Shown here piece by piece: positions 43,792 through 53,346 of a stretch of DNA of 64,000 bases. The stretch lies in the NCBI RefSeq assembly GCF_027924605.1, contig NZ_AP027042.1, positions 62,001 through 126,000 on the forward strand. The letters are read 5' to 3'. This DNA comes from Dyella sp. GSA-30. Its GTDB lineage: Bacteria > Pseudomonadota > Gammaproteobacteria > Xanthomonadales > Rhodanobacteraceae. The notes under the pieces are model-generated. The model worked only from the letters and a program-made list of their open reading frames with translations, had not been told where the DNA came from and did not search any database. The translations under genes were made by a program, and so were the position numbers. Position 1 is the first letter of the stretch; each line of letters starts with the position of its first letter.

Positions 43792-44307
43792 TGCAAATAA
43801 TCCTGAAAAGTTGAGTATTGAATCCGCCGTTTTGGGCGTACGCCTTCGTCAGCAGCCTTTCGACTGACGACAAAGCAATGCATGGTGATAACCAACAACC
43901 CGCAGGGTCGAAAGCACCCGGCGGTGATCGAGAGGCAAGGACCATCCTGGTTCCAAGCTCAAGTGACTCTTTTTGCGCTTTGACGATAGCTTCCCTTCAA
44001 ACCAGCCCTGCGCGCACTGGTTACCGCGCTACCTGCCACCATGGCTCCCGATAGGAGCACGTGAGAAATGCTAAGCGCGGCACAGCGCGCCGCCTATAAA
44101 AATAATCCGAAACCTTTGTGCCACCATTCAAAAAAATAATCATTCGGCGAAAACCGGGCCTTTCACGGCGACGGAAGTCGCCCGAGACAAATACGCAACT
44201 ACATGTATTTCATAATCTTTTTCATCGATACCTAAGTCTACCTATTCAACGAATGCAGGTATCGCCAACATCTAACGCGTGGCTCAACAAACGGCGCAGG
44301 ACAACTC
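43792..44307. other. Long divergent regulatory region of pilus operon and AtoE gene
   Basis: About 515 bases between the divergent starts of the major pilin and the fatty-acid transporter. It is more AT-rich than its surroundings from about 44,095 to 44,230. No gene is convincing. I find no invertible-element repeats that would indicate phase variation. AGGA lies before ATG 44308. Confidence 0.5.
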
Positions 44308-45717
44308 ATGAAGAATCGAGAAGGCTTTCTGGCTCGCGCGGCGCTGCGCAGCGCAGCATGGTCGGAGCGTTGGTTTCCGGATGCGTGGATCTTCGCTGCA
44401 CTGGGTGTCCTGATCGTCGCCATCGCCGTGCTGTCATTCGGTGCGACACCGCAAGCGACCGTCGGCGCATTCGGCGACGGCTTCTGGAGTCTGATCCCAT
44501 TCACCATGCAGATGGCGTTCGTGGTGATCGGCGGTTATGTGGTGGCGACAGCGCCGATCGTGGCGCGTTTTATCGATGTGCTTGCGCGCGTGCCGCGCAG
44601 CGGGCGAAGCGCCATCTGCTATGTCGGCCTGATCAGCATGCTGGCCTCTTTATTGTCCTGGGGCTTTTCGCTGGTGTTCGGCGGGCTGCTGGTACGTGCG
44701 CTGGCACGTCGCGACGAGTTGCACATGGACTATCGCGCAGCGGGCGCGGCGGCATATCTGGGGCTCGGTGCGGTGTGGGCCATGGGCCTTTCTTCGTCAG
44801 CGGCACAATTGCAAGCCAACCCGGCCAGCATGCCGCCAGGCTTGCTGAAGATCACGGGTGTGCTGCCGTTTAGCCAGACGATATTTCTGTGGCAATCCAT
44901 CGTGCTGACAGCCGCACTGATCCTGGTGTCGCTGCTGATCTGCTGGCTCACCGCACCATCCAAGGACCATGCGCGTACCGCTCAGGATTTTGGTGTTGTC
45001 GAAAGTTCCACACCGGCACTGCCGCCACGCAGCCGGCCTGGCGAATGGCTCGAATACAGCCCGCTCCTTTCGATCCTGATCAGCCTGCTGGGACTTGGTT
45101 GGCTGGCCTACGAGTTTGCAAGCAAACCGGTAGTCGTCGCGATCGCCAATCTCAATACGTACAACTTTCTGTTTCTGACGCTGGGCGTGCTGTTGCATTG
45201 GCGGCCGCGCAGCTTTCTCAACGCCGTGTCACGTGCCGTACCGAGCACAGCGGGCGTACTCATCCAGTTCCCGCTCTATGGCGGCATCGCCCAGTTGCTG
45301 ACACATGCGCCCGGCAGCGGTGGCGAAACGCTGGCGCATCGCCTTTCGGATCTGTTTGTACATGTCGCTTCGACCGATACTTTCACCCTGGTGATGGGTG
45401 CGTATTCGGCCATCCTCGGCTTCTTCGTGCCATCGGGCGGTGGCAAATGGCTGGTGGAAGCACCCTACGTCATGCAGGCGGCCAACGACTTGCATGTGCA
45501 CCTGGGCTGGGCGGTGCAGGTCTATAACGCGGCCGAGGCGTTGCCCAATCTGATCAATCCGTTCTGGATGCTGCCTTTGCTCGGCGTACTCGGGCTCAAG
45601 GCCCGCGATGTCGTGGGCTTTACCTTTATCCAGCTGCTCGTGCACTTGCCGCTGGTGCTTGGCATGCTTTGGTTATTGGGCGAAACCTTGCAGTACATCC
45701 CGCCGGTCATGCCTTGA
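44308..45717 (+). CDS. Short-chain fatty acid transporter (AtoE family)
   Basis: 469 residues with about twelve hydrophobic segments. Typical AtoE/TIGR00366 stretches are WSERWFPDAWIFAALGVL near the start, FTMQMAFVVIGGYVVA, LLSWGFSLVFGGLLVRALARR, AYLGLGAVWAMGLSSSAAQLQAN and the later GFFVPSGGGKWLVEAPYV and LPNLINPFWMLPLLGVL. The family imports short-chain fatty acids such as acetoacetate or butyrate. No ato catabolic genes are adjacent. A 10-bp inverted repeat overlaps the stop codon. Confidence 0.88.
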   Translation: MKNREGFLARAALRSAAWSERWFPDAWIFAALGVLIVAIAVLSFGATPQATVGAFGDGFWSLIPFTMQMAFVVIGGYVVATAPIVARFIDVLARVPRSGRSAICYVGLISMLASLLSWGFSLVFGGLLVRALARRDELHMDYRAAGAAAYLGLGAVWAMGLSSSAAQLQANPASMPPGLLKITGVLPFSQTIFLWQSIVLTAALILVSLLICWLTAPSKDHARTAQDFGVVESSTPALPPRSRPGEWLEYSPLLSILISLLGLGWLAYEFASKPVVVAIANLNTYNFLFLTLGVLLHWRPRSFLNAVSRAVPSTAGVLIQFPLYGGIAQLLTHAPGSGGETLAHRLSDLFVHVASTDTFTLVMGAYSAILGFFVPSGGGKWLVEAPYVMQAANDLHVHLGWAVQVYNAAEALPNLINPFWMLPLLGVLGLKARDVVGFTFIQLLVHLPLVLGMLWLLGETLQYIPPVMP

Positions 45718-45728
45718 ACGGCGGGATG
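45696..45728 (+). terminator. Hairpin overlapping the AtoE stop codon
   Basis: CATCCCGCCG (45696-45705) pairs perfectly with CGGCGGGATG (45719-45728) across a 13-base loop that includes the stop codon. There is no T-tract, so it may protect or end the mRNA, but it is not a canonical terminator. Confidence 0.45.
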
Positions 45729-45753
45729 CGACACAACGTCCTGCCGGATCGAT

Positions 45754-46893
45754 TTATGGGACCGAACCGTTAGCGAAGTAGGGCTGGATACGTGGCCAGA
45801 TCTGGTTGATCCGGTTTCCCTGGTTGGCGCTTCCAATGGTGGAATTGTGCAGAACAATCGCCTTGTTGGTATTCCAGTCGATCACTGGCGAACCGGAGCT
45901 TCCACCGACGGTGTCGCATGAGTATCGCGCCAACGTACCGGTGGTCGCATCGATACGACAACGACCGCCACCATCACCGAACAGCGCCAGTTGGCGTGGG
46001 GCTCCTCCACCGTGCTGGGGAATATAGATAACCCGTCCCGGCGTCAATGCACCGACATCAAGACCCAGATAACCAAATCGCCGCACCGATCCGAATTGCG
46101 ATTCGTTGAGGGTAAACAGTTGGAAATCCAGCCTGCTGTCGCCCACCAGACGCTGGCCACCGCGCACCTTGACGCCAGGCTGCACCTGGCCATCGTTGCC
46201 GCAATTGACGTGTTCGTAGCCAAACCAGACCTCAAAATCTGCCGGGTTCTGCGAATTGCCAATGACGTGATGGTTGGTCAGCATGCGATTCTGGGAACTT
46301 ACCCGCCAAGCGGTGGCGACATAACCATGACCATAGATACGTCCTACTGCCTGTGCGTTACGGTAAGCCGCTGGCGCACTCTGTCGATAGCACACCGCAC
46401 GCTGGCGCTGGTCGGCGCCAATGACGGCTAGCGTCTCGAGCTCCGGCTTTTTAGCGATGTCGCTAAAGCCCACGTCGACCTTGTCCACGCGCAAGCTGTA
46501 ACCGTGCTCCAGCACCCTGCCATCTGCGTCGACGACCTGCAGGTTCACGTGATCGCTGTCCATGGACATGGCGTAATATCCATCCGCCCCAGCATTGACC
46601 ACATCGCTTGCAGGAATGGTTTGTACCTGCTTCTGGCTATCCGTCAGTACGATTTCTCCATCAATCGGTAAACCTTCGGCCGCCATGTGGATACGCAGAA
46701 AGGTAGCGTTCGGGTAATCCAGGTCAACCAGGCCTCTCGCCGCGTCATCGCCGAGCCTGATATCCGTATCGAACACGTCGGCGACTTTGACCAGTCCGTT
46801 TTCGGCCTCGCTGTCCGATGCATGCGCTTGTGCGCTCCATGCCAACGAGAGCACCAACGCTCCACAAAACCATTTGCAGGCAGATGTCTTCAT
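45754..46893 (-). CDS. Secreted trypsin-like serine protease with novel N-terminal domain
   Basis: 379 residues with a signal peptide (VLSLAWSAQAHAS). Residues about 30-150 form an unassigned beta-rich domain (TFLRIHMAAEGLPIDGEIVL, YYAMSMDSDHVNLQVVDADG). The trypsin-like domain follows with a complete triad: H209 in LTNHHVIG, D256 in SRLDFQLF and S333 in GGSSGSPV. Cysteines at about 168, 231, 312 and 326 probably form disulphides. It is exported to the periplasm or outside. AGGGA precedes the ATG. The gene stands alone, convergent with the AtoE gene. Confidence 0.85.
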   Translation of the reverse strand: MKTSACKWFCGALVLSLAWSAQAHASDSEAENGLVKVADVFDTDIRLGDDAARGLVDLDYPNATFLRIHMAAEGLPIDGEIVLTDSQKQVQTIPASDVVNAGADGYYAMSMDSDHVNLQVVDADGRVLEHGYSLRVDKVDVGFSDIAKKPELETLAVIGADQRQRAVCYRQSAPAAYRNAQAVGRIYGHGYVATAWRVSSQNRMLTNHHVIGNSQNPADFEVWFGYEHVNCGNDGQVQPGVKVRGGQRLVGDSRLDFQLFTLNESQFGSVRRFGYLGLDVGALTPGRVIYIPQHGGGAPRQLALFGDGGGRCRIDATTGTLARYSCDTVGGSSGSPVIDWNTNKAIVLHNSTIGSANQGNRINQIWPRIQPYFANGSVP

Positions 46894-47081
46894 GTCATTC
46901 CCTTGATGATTGAAAGCAATGACAAACTGTCATTGCCTCTTCATGCTAAGAAATGAGAAGAAAAGGGACATTCACCATCAACGCCAACTACGCGTAGGCG
47001 TATGACTTTATGGCGGGCAGGCCGCGGGAAGGCAAACTCCGTGGCGCCAAGCGCAAATAAGGCTGGGAGTTGCCGCGCCTA

Positions 47082-47109
47082 GGGAGCGCACGCCCAAGCG
47101 TGCGCTCCC
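47082..47109. terminator. Perfect 12-bp hairpin after the ABC export operon
   Basis: GGGAGCGCACGC-CCAA-GCGTGCGCTCCC lies 7 bases after the last codon of the minus-strand permease gene. The stem is very strong but lacks a T-tract on the minus strand, so it is either a terminator of unusual type or an mRNA 3'-stabilising structure. Confidence 0.5.
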
Positions 47110-47116
47110 TGGAGCC

Positions 47117-48433
47117 TCACAGCTCGCGCAATGCCGTCGTTACCGGCAGGCGCGCGGCGCGCATGGCCGGGAACAGGCCGCCGATAAAACCGATCGCCAA
47201 GGCCCACTTCAAACCTTGCCACAACAACTGCGGCGAGACCTTGAACGCGAAGGTAAGCTGTCCCACGGAGCCGCCAGCCAAGGTCGAAGCGGTATAGCCG
47301 TTGAAGATCAGCCATGCCAGCAGGCCGCCAAGCAAGCCTCCGATCAGGGCCAGCAACATGGTCTCCAGCATGATCGCAACGACGACCGGCAAGCCGCGAA
47401 ACCCGATGGCTCGCAGTGTGGCGATTTCGCGGGCACGCGTCGCCACGGCGGCGAACATCGTATTGAGCGCGCCGAAGATCGCGCCGATCGCCATGATCGA
47501 ACCCACCACGATGCCGATGATGCGCAGTATCTTAGCCATCCCCTCCGACTGCTTGGAGAAATACTCCAGCGTAGTGGTGGTATCCACTTTGAGGCGAGGA
47601 TCGGCGGCGAGTGTCGACTTGAAGCTATCGAACGACTTCGGATCGGTCAGTTTTACCGTGATCGATGCGCGGCTACCGCCACGCCGATACGTGTCGGCCA
47701 CGACATCGGCATCGCCCCAGACTTCCGAGTCGAGCGCATCGCCGGAAGCGAAGACACCGACCACCGTCCAGCTTTGATTGCCCAGTTTGATTTCATGGCC
47801 CGGTGTCAGCCCCGCGAACTGGCGCTGCGCGCCGCTCCCCACGATCAGCTCGCGCATGCCCGGCTTGAACTTGCGCCCATCGATGATCTTCAAGTTGGGC
47901 CGAACCGCCCATCCCTGCTCGCCGATGCCGCGCAGTTGCACGCTGCCTTCGTCGTCAGCGGTGCTGCCTTTTAGCGGAAGATTGGCGGCAACGACGATTT
48001 CCGGCGAGGCGATGGGGCGGCCTTGCGCATCCTTGGCGATGCCCGCCGCCTGTGGAATGACGACGATGCTGTCGCGTTCGAGCACCGACATCACTTCGCT
48101 GGCCGAACCGCCTCGCATCACGATAGCCGTATCGTTGCTGCCGGTTTTCACCAGCGTCTCGGCGTAGCCTTCGGCCATGGCCAGCAAGGCCACCAGCACG
48201 CCGACCACGCCGGCGATACCGATGACCACCACGGCCGAGGAGCCCAGACGCTGACGCAACGTGCTCACGCCGACCATGGTGACCGAAGCGGCCTGGCGGC
48301 CACGCCGGGTCAACCCCATCCACAAGGCAAATAGCACGGCCAGCACGACCAGAGCCGGCCAGGGCAAGACCACCCAGATCACCAGCGCCACCACGAGCAG
48401 CAACAACAAACCCAGATTCTGCAAAAATTTCAT
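47117..48433 (-). CDS. ABC transporter permease (MacB/FtsX type)
   Basis: 438 residues from ATG 48433 (AAGGAG upstream); an in-frame codon at 48463 lies inside the previous gene. N-terminal membrane segments (FLQNLGLLLLLVVALVIWVVLPWPALVVLAVLFALW, then VVVIGIAGVVGVLVALLAMAEG) precede a large periplasmic MacB_PCD-like domain (GSASEVMSVLERDSIVVI to PRLKVDTTTTLEYFS). Three C-terminal helices complete the FtsX domain (IIGIVVGSIMAIGAIFGALNTM, REIATLRAIGFRGLPVVVAIMLET). It pairs with the second permease, 48444-49607, to form a heteromeric mechanotransmission exporter. Confidence 0.88.
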   Translation of the reverse strand: MKFLQNLGLLLLLVVALVIWVVLPWPALVVLAVLFALWMGLTRRGRQAASVTMVGVSTLRQRLGSSAVVVIGIAGVVGVLVALLAMAEGYAETLVKTGSNDTAIVMRGGSASEVMSVLERDSIVVIPQAAGIAKDAQGRPIASPEIVVAANLPLKGSTADDEGSVQLRGIGEQGWAVRPNLKIIDGRKFKPGMRELIVGSGAQRQFAGLTPGHEIKLGNQSWTVVGVFASGDALDSEVWGDADVVADTYRRGGSRASITVKLTDPKSFDSFKSTLAADPRLKVDTTTTLEYFSKQSEGMAKILRIIGIVVGSIMAIGAIFGALNTMFAAVATRAREIATLRAIGFRGLPVVVAIMLETMLLALIGGLLGGLLAWLIFNGYTASTLAGGSVGQLTFAFKVSPQLLWQGLKWALAIGFIGGLFPAMRAARLPVTTALREL

Positions 48434-48443
48434 GGCGGGCTCC

Positions 48444-49607
48444 TTAGCGACCGGCCAATGCATCGACGATGTTCAGTCGCATCGCTCGCAAGCCCGGCAA
48501 GGCGCCGACCAGCAAGCCGATGACGATCATCAACACCACACCGCGAATCCAGATGTCCGCACCGATACTGGACATGGGAATACCGCCGCCCATGGCCGTC
48601 TGCATGCCGCCAACGGCCAGCATCGCCAGACCAAGGCCAATAACGCCACCCAGCAGTAGCAGCAACACCGACTCGGCGAGCACCATGGCCATGACCGAAT
48701 GACTGGAGAAGCCAATCGTCTTCATCACCGCCAGCTCGCTGGTGCGCTCACGCACCGCCTGCATCATGGTGTTGCCCGACAGCAGCAGCAACGTGAAGAA
48801 CACCGCACCCATGATCGATCCGACGATCAGCCCGATATCGGCCAGCTGCTTCATCCACGCAGCGCTGGCGGCCTGCTCGGTCTGCGTGCGTGTCTCGTGA
48901 TCGGAATTGGCCGAAAGCGCGTCGATGCCCTTGGCAACCCGATCGGCCTGATTCACGTCGTTGACACGACTGACATACCAGCCCACGGTGCCGCGGTTAT
49001 AGGGCGTGCTGTCGTCGAAGTACTTCCAGTGCATCAGGATCATCTGGTCGTACCAACCGGCGCTCTTATCTTTCGCGTGCATGATGCCGACGACGTCGAA
49101 GCTCCAGTTCTTGGTGCCGTCATGCAAGGGAAAGATGGTCGATTGCAAGGGAATCTTGTCGCCGACTTTCCAGCCGTACTTCTTCGCCAGCTGCTCGCCG
49201 ATCAGAATGCCGGTCCGCGTAGCCTCGTAGTTTTTGCGTGCATCGGGCGATACGTCCAGCTCGGGATACTGGTCGATGTAGTTGTCGCTCACCGCGAAGC
49301 TGAAGATCTGATTGTGCGGATCCTGATAGGCGCCACCGAACCAGTTGGCATAGGCGACCGACTTCACGCCCGGCACTTGTTCGATCTGTGCACCCAGGCC
49401 TTGCGGCAACGTCTGGATAAACGATAGCCGCGAACCGGTCTGCAGGCGCTGCGCGCCGTTTGCACTTTTGCCGGCCTGGTCGAATCCGCTGCGCACGGCA
49501 TCGAGCATGCCGAACAGCAAGAACGCGGCGACGATCGAGACTAGCGTGAGAATCGTGCGCGTCTTGCGCCGAAACAAGGCAGCCCAGATGAGATGGAGGT
49601 ATTTCAT
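48444..49607 (-). CDS. ABC transporter permease (MacB/FtsX type)
   Basis: 387 residues; AAGGAGG precedes ATG 49607. One N-terminal transmembrane helix (ILTLVSIVAAFLLFGMLDAV) is followed by a periplasmic domain of about 220 residues (QTLPQGLGAQIEQVPGVKSVAYANWFGG, GILIGEQLAKKYGWKVGDKIPL). Three C-terminal helices contain the FtsX signature VRERTSELAVMKTIGFSSHSVMAMVLAES. It lies 10 bases from the next permease and 9 from the ATPase gene, so it is one tight operon. Confidence 0.9.
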   Translation of the reverse strand: MKYLHLIWAALFRRKTRTILTLVSIVAAFLLFGMLDAVRSGFDQAGKSANGAQRLQTGSRLSFIQTLPQGLGAQIEQVPGVKSVAYANWFGGAYQDPHNQIFSFAVSDNYIDQYPELDVSPDARKNYEATRTGILIGEQLAKKYGWKVGDKIPLQSTIFPLHDGTKNWSFDVVGIMHAKDKSAGWYDQMILMHWKYFDDSTPYNRGTVGWYVSRVNDVNQADRVAKGIDALSANSDHETRTQTEQAASAAWMKQLADIGLIVGSIMGAVFFTLLLLSGNTMMQAVRERTSELAVMKTIGFSSHSVMAMVLAESVLLLLLGGVIGLGLAMLAVGGMQTAMGGGIPMSSIGADIWIRGVVLMIVIGLLVGALPGLRAMRLNIVDALAGR

Positions 49608-49616
49608 GCTGCCTCC

Positions 49617-50303
49617 TTAGGCCGTGGCCTGTTCGACCAGCGTGCCCTTGTCCAGATGCAGGGTGTGGTTGGCGTATTCAGCGGCCTTGGGATCGTGGGT
49701 AACCATCACGATGGTCTTGCCATGATCGCGATTGAGCTGACGCAACAGACCCAGCACTTCTTCGGCCGACTGACGATCCAGATCGCCGGTGGGCTCATCG
49801 CACACCAGCAAGGTGGGGTCCGACACGATCGCACGTGCGATCGCGACACGCTGCTGTTGACCGCCTGACAGTTCGGTCGGTTTATGCGAGCCGCGATCGC
49901 TCAAGCCCACTAATTGCAAGGCGATTTCGGCATTCTTGCGCCGTTGCGCCGCGGACAGTTTGGTCAGCAACAAGGGCAACTCCACGTTGCGCTGCGCGGT
50001 CAACATCGGCATCAGGTTGTAGAACTGAAAGACGAAGCCGACATTCGCCGCACGCCAACGCGCCAGAGCGCCCGCACCGAGCTTGTCGATGCTTTCGCCG
50101 CCGACACTAATGTGGCCGCCGGTCGGACTATCCAATCCGCCAATCAGATTCAGCAAGGTGGTCTTGCCCGAACCCGAAGGCCCCATCAGGGCGAGGAAGT
50201 CGCCTTGAGCTATGTCGAGATTGATGTGGTGCAGTACTTCGACTTTCTGTTTGCCGCGCTCGTAGACCTTGGAAAGGTCGCAGATTTCGATCAGCGTAGT
50301 CAT
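49617..50303 (-). CDS. ABC transporter ATP-binding protein (LolD/MacB type)
   Basis: 228 residues. Walker A GPSGSGKTT (41-49), Q-loop region VFQFYNLMPMLTAQRNVELPL, signature LSGGQQQRVAIARAI and Walker B LLVCDEPTGDLD with the catalytic Glu are all intact, and the H-loop is in IVMVTHDPKAAEYA. The 'ARWRAANVGFVFQFYNLMP' stretch is typical of the MacB/LolD group, which power lipoprotein release or export of toxins, peptides and antibiotics rather than import. It sits between adaptor and permeases. Confidence 0.95.
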   Translation of the reverse strand: MTTLIEICDLSKVYERGKQKVEVLHHINLDIAQGDFLALMGPSGSGKTTLLNLIGGLDSPTGGHISVGGESIDKLGAGALARWRAANVGFVFQFYNLMPMLTAQRNVELPLLLTKLSAAQRRKNAEIALQLVGLSDRGSHKPTELSGGQQQRVAIARAIVSDPTLLVCDEPTGDLDRQSAEEVLGLLRQLNRDHGKTIVMVTHDPKAAEYANHTLHLDKGTLVEQATA

Positions 50304-50331
50304 GCAAATGCTCCCAGTGACGCGTCGTTAA

Positions 50332-51627
50332 TCAGTCCTGCGCCTTGGCGGCGACTGCCGCGCGCATACCGTCTTTCAAATCGTCAGGCGGCGAGATCAC
50401 TACCGTGTCGCCTGCCTGTACCTGGTCGGGCAGCAGACGCATGTCGCCGTAGTTCTGCGCAGCCGGCGTGACCGCGCGCTGCTGCGCCTTGTCACCCGCA
50501 AGCACGAACACCACGCTGCGCCCATCCCGTTGTGCGATGGCGGTCGCCGGCACCAGCACGCCCTTGGGTACGGCCGCGGCCGGCGCATTGACCGCCTGCT
50601 CCAGGAACGACACGCGCACCCCCATGTCCGGCACGATACGGCCGTCCTTGTTTTCCAGCGCTACACGCACTTTCACCGTGGCCTTGCCGCGATCTGCCGC
50701 AGGTACGATGGCAATGACATGCGCGGGGATTTTCCAGTCTGGATAGGCATCGAGTACGGCTTCGGCCGGCATGTTCGCCTTGACGCGGCCGATATAGGCC
50801 TCGTTGACGTCGACATCGACTTCAAGCGAATCCATGTCGACGATCGTGCCCACGCCGGTACGGGTGAACCCGCCGCCGGCCGAGAGCGGTGAAATGATTT
50901 CGCCGACCTGCGCGTCCTTGGTGGTAATCACGCCACTGAAGGGGGCACGCACCACGGTGTAGTCGAAATTGACTTCGGCAACGGTGACCTGCGCGTCGGC
51001 GGACTTGGCCTGCCGTTGCTGCGAGATCAGCTGCGCACGAATACTGTTGACCTGGGTCCGTGCCTGCTCGGCATCCTGCTTGGAGACCAGGCCGCGGCCT
51101 ACCAGCGATTCCAGACGTACCGCGTCACGTTCGTTCTGTGCCGCCTGTGCCTGCAACTGATTGACCAGGGCATGGGCGGCAGCGGCCTGTGCCTGCGATG
51201 CCATCAAGCTGGCCTTGTAGGCGCTGTCGTCCAGACGAGCGAGCACCTGGCCTTTCTGCACACGGTCGCCCTCTTCGATCAGCACCTCGGTCAAAGTGCC
51301 AGTGATCTGCGCCGATACTGTCGCCTGCCGGCGTGCGGTGACGTAACCCGTCGCTTGTAGTACCGCACCGGCGCCGGGATTGCTCGATGGCGATACCGCA
51401 ACGGCTGTCTGCACCGTGATGGCTTTCTGGTTGAGCACATACCAGGCGCCAACTGCCAGTAACAGCAATACGATCAACGCCCCTAGCAGTGGCCACAGCC
51501 AACGTGGCGGACCTGCACGATGCTCCTCGCGCTGACTGCGGTCGATACGCAGTTCTTTTAGTAAATCTGCTTGATTCACGCTTTTCCCCGCCGGCTCATC
51601 GGCCGGTTTGACCATGGAATGCAGCAT
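50332..51627 (-). CDS. Periplasmic adaptor (HlyD/MacA-like) of the ABC export operon
   Basis: About 431 residues. The start is uncertain: ATGs at 51627 and 51615 are plausible, and the open frame extends to 51675. An N-terminal cytoplasmic segment with RIDRSQREEH is followed by a membrane anchor (WLWPLLGALIVLLLLAVGAWYVL). A biotinyl-lipoyl half (VTARRQATVSAQITGTLTEVLIEEGDRVQKGQVLARLDD), an alpha-helical hairpin (ASQAQAAAAHALVNQLQAQAAQNERDAVRLESL) and beta-barrel domains (VRAPFSGVITTKDAQVGEII) complete it. It links the inner-membrane permeases to an outer-membrane channel encoded elsewhere. It is first in the operon. Confidence 0.88.
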   Translation of the reverse strand: MLHSMVKPADEPAGKSVNQADLLKELRIDRSQREEHRAGPPRWLWPLLGALIVLLLLAVGAWYVLNQKAITVQTAVAVSPSSNPGAGAVLQATGYVTARRQATVSAQITGTLTEVLIEEGDRVQKGQVLARLDDSAYKASLMASQAQAAAAHALVNQLQAQAAQNERDAVRLESLVGRGLVSKQDAEQARTQVNSIRAQLISQQRQAKSADAQVTVAEVNFDYTVVRAPFSGVITTKDAQVGEIISPLSAGGGFTRTGVGTIVDMDSLEVDVDVNEAYIGRVKANMPAEAVLDAYPDWKIPAHVIAIVPAADRGKATVKVRVALENKDGRIVPDMGVRVSFLEQAVNAPAAAVPKGVLVPATAIAQRDGRSVVFVLAGDKAQQRAVTPAAQNYGDMRLLPDQVQAGDTVVISPPDDLKDGMRAAVAAKAQD

Positions 51628-51917
51628 GACGAAGCGCCTGACAGGCAGCCATTGCTCCCCATCAGCCGTCGCCAATGACAGCTGTCACCTTGACTCGCAC
51701 GTTCGCTATGCCCGGCCGCTCCCACGACCGCGGAATTGCGAAGTTTTACCTGCTACGACGTCAGGTATCAAAAGACATGACAGCTAATTTCCAGCGTAAC
51801 TGTCTCATCGTAAGCGACTGACCTGGTCGATTGGCCTAGCCGGAATCGAACGAAGTGGCCCTATGCAAGCCACGCGGTGCCTGACCAAGATCGGACGTCC
51901 CACACTGGAGAACTCCG

Positions 51918-52445
51918 ATGTTGCGTGCGCCATGGCGTGTGACCCTGGTGGCCCTCATGGCCTGCGCGGGGTACGCGCGCGACATTCATGCCACCACGCC
52001 CTCGCGTTCATGCACAGACGCAGCGCACCATGAGTTCGACTTCTGGCTCGGCGACTGGGACACCTTTCGCATCGGCAAAACCAGCACCGCGTCCGTCGCG
52101 CGTAACCAGGTGACCTCGATTCTCGGTGGCTGCGTGTTGCATGAGGTGTATACACGCACCGACGGCTATACCGGCGAAAGTTTCACCATCTACGACAGTG
52201 CACGCAAACGCTGGCACCAGAGTTGGGTTTCCAACGAAGGCGAGTTGCTGGTGGCCGAAGGCACACGGCAAGGAAAGCAGATCGTGCTCAACGGCAGCAC
52301 CATCGACGACAAGGGCGAAACGCTGCACCGCGTGAGCTGGGAAGAAGTCGGTGACGGCGTACGCGAAACCGCCACCCAGTCGCGGGACGGCGGCAAAACA
52401 TGGCAGCCGGATTTCGACATTGTTTTTCGCAAGCGCCAACCTTAG
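51918..52445 (+). CDS. Secreted DUF1579-like protein
   Basis: 175 residues with a signal peptide (VTLVALMACAGYARDIHA). The mature protein starts HEFDFWLGDWDTFRIGK, the Trp-rich opening of DUF1579-like, lipocalin-shaped beta-barrel proteins. The rest is beta-rich (NQVTSILGGCVLHEVYT, GESFTIYDSARKRWHQSWV, ETATQSRDGGKTWQPDFDIVFRK). A Cys pair (RSCTD and GGCVL) may form a disulphide. GGAG precedes the ATG. Likely a periplasmic small-ligand binder, but the function is unknown. Confidence 0.75.
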   Translation: MLRAPWRVTLVALMACAGYARDIHATTPSRSCTDAAHHEFDFWLGDWDTFRIGKTSTASVARNQVTSILGGCVLHEVYTRTDGYTGESFTIYDSARKRWHQSWVSNEGELLVAEGTRQGKQIVLNGSTIDDKGETLHRVSWEEVGDGVRETATQSRDGGKTWQPDFDIVFRKRQP

Positions 52446-52520
52446 ATGCCAGCATGTTCATAGCTGGATTGCTTTGTAATCAGGGCTCCCGACCGGCCCG
52501 GAACTGCTAATCTTTCGGTC

Positions 52521-53207
52521 ATGAACTATGCCATCGCCCCCAGCCCGACCGTCAGCCTGCCCATCCATGGCAGCGAACAGCGTTTTCCGATCCGTCGCGT
52601 GTTCTGTATCGGCCGTAATTACGCCGATCACGCCCGCGAGATGGGCGCGACCATCGACAAGGAAACGCCAATGTTCTTCTGCAAGCCCGCCGACGCCGTG
52701 GTAACCGATGGCGGCCCGGTGCCCTACCCGCAGGCCACCTCCGACCTGCACCACGAGGTGGAAATGGTGGTTGCCCTGGGTAGTGGCGGCAAGGACATAG
52801 CGGCCGACCAGGCCCAGGCGCTGGTCTGGGGCTATGGCGTGGGCCTGGACCTGACCCGACGCGACCTGCAGGCGGTGGCCAAGGCCAAGAGCCATCCTTG
52901 GGACGTGGCCAAGGGATTCGACCATTCGGCCCCTGTTTCGGCGCTGGTACCGGCCGCGCAGGCCAAACCCGACGCCGGCACGGTGCTGCGATTGACCATC
53001 AATGGCAGCGTGCGCCAGCAGGCAACGCTCGGTGACATGGTGCATAACGTGGGCGAGATCATCGCCGCGCTGTCCAAGCTGTTCGAACTGAAAGCCGGCG
53101 ATCTGATCTTCACCGGCACCCCTGCCGGCGTCGCTGCGCTGCAGCGTGGTGACAGCTTTCATGCCGAGCTGGAAGGCATTGCCACGCTCGACGGCAAGGT
53201 TGTCTAG
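52521..53207 (+). CDS. Fumarylacetoacetate hydrolase-family protein
   Basis: 228 residues, one FAH domain without the N-terminal SH3-like domain of eukaryotic FAH. Family motifs are VFCIGRNYADHAREMG at the start, the metal-binding DLHHEVEMVVALGSGG (two Glu ligands), WGYGVGLDLTRRDLQ, KGFDHSAPVS and GDLIFTGTPAGVAALQRGD near the end. It resembles the FAHD1/YcgM subgroup, which acts as acylpyruvase or oxaloacetate decarboxylase/tautomerase. The exact substrate cannot be read from sequence. It is transcribed alone. Confidence 0.92.
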   Translation: MNYAIAPSPTVSLPIHGSEQRFPIRRVFCIGRNYADHAREMGATIDKETPMFFCKPADAVVTDGGPVPYPQATSDLHHEVEMVVALGSGGKDIAADQAQALVWGYGVGLDLTRRDLQAVAKAKSHPWDVAKGFDHSAPVSALVPAAQAKPDAGTVLRLTINGSVRQQATLGDMVHNVGEIIAALSKLFELKAGDLIFTGTPAGVAALQRGDSFHAELEGIATLDGKVV

Positions 53208-53346
53208 GCGACACGGCAAGATCTTGCCGGTCGGTGTCGAGCCGACCGGTGTAGCCACGATCGTTCTTCACCATTCCTTGCTCGCCACCTGCCCACCCCT
53301 GCGTTAAAGTCGTTCGCGTTATCCGACCAATAACGAGGGAAAGCAC

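Noticed and set aside
42472-43800. 442-codon plus-strand open frame over chaperone and pilin genes
   Set aside because: Antisense to two secure fimbrial genes; His/Arg-rich composition typical of shadow frames.
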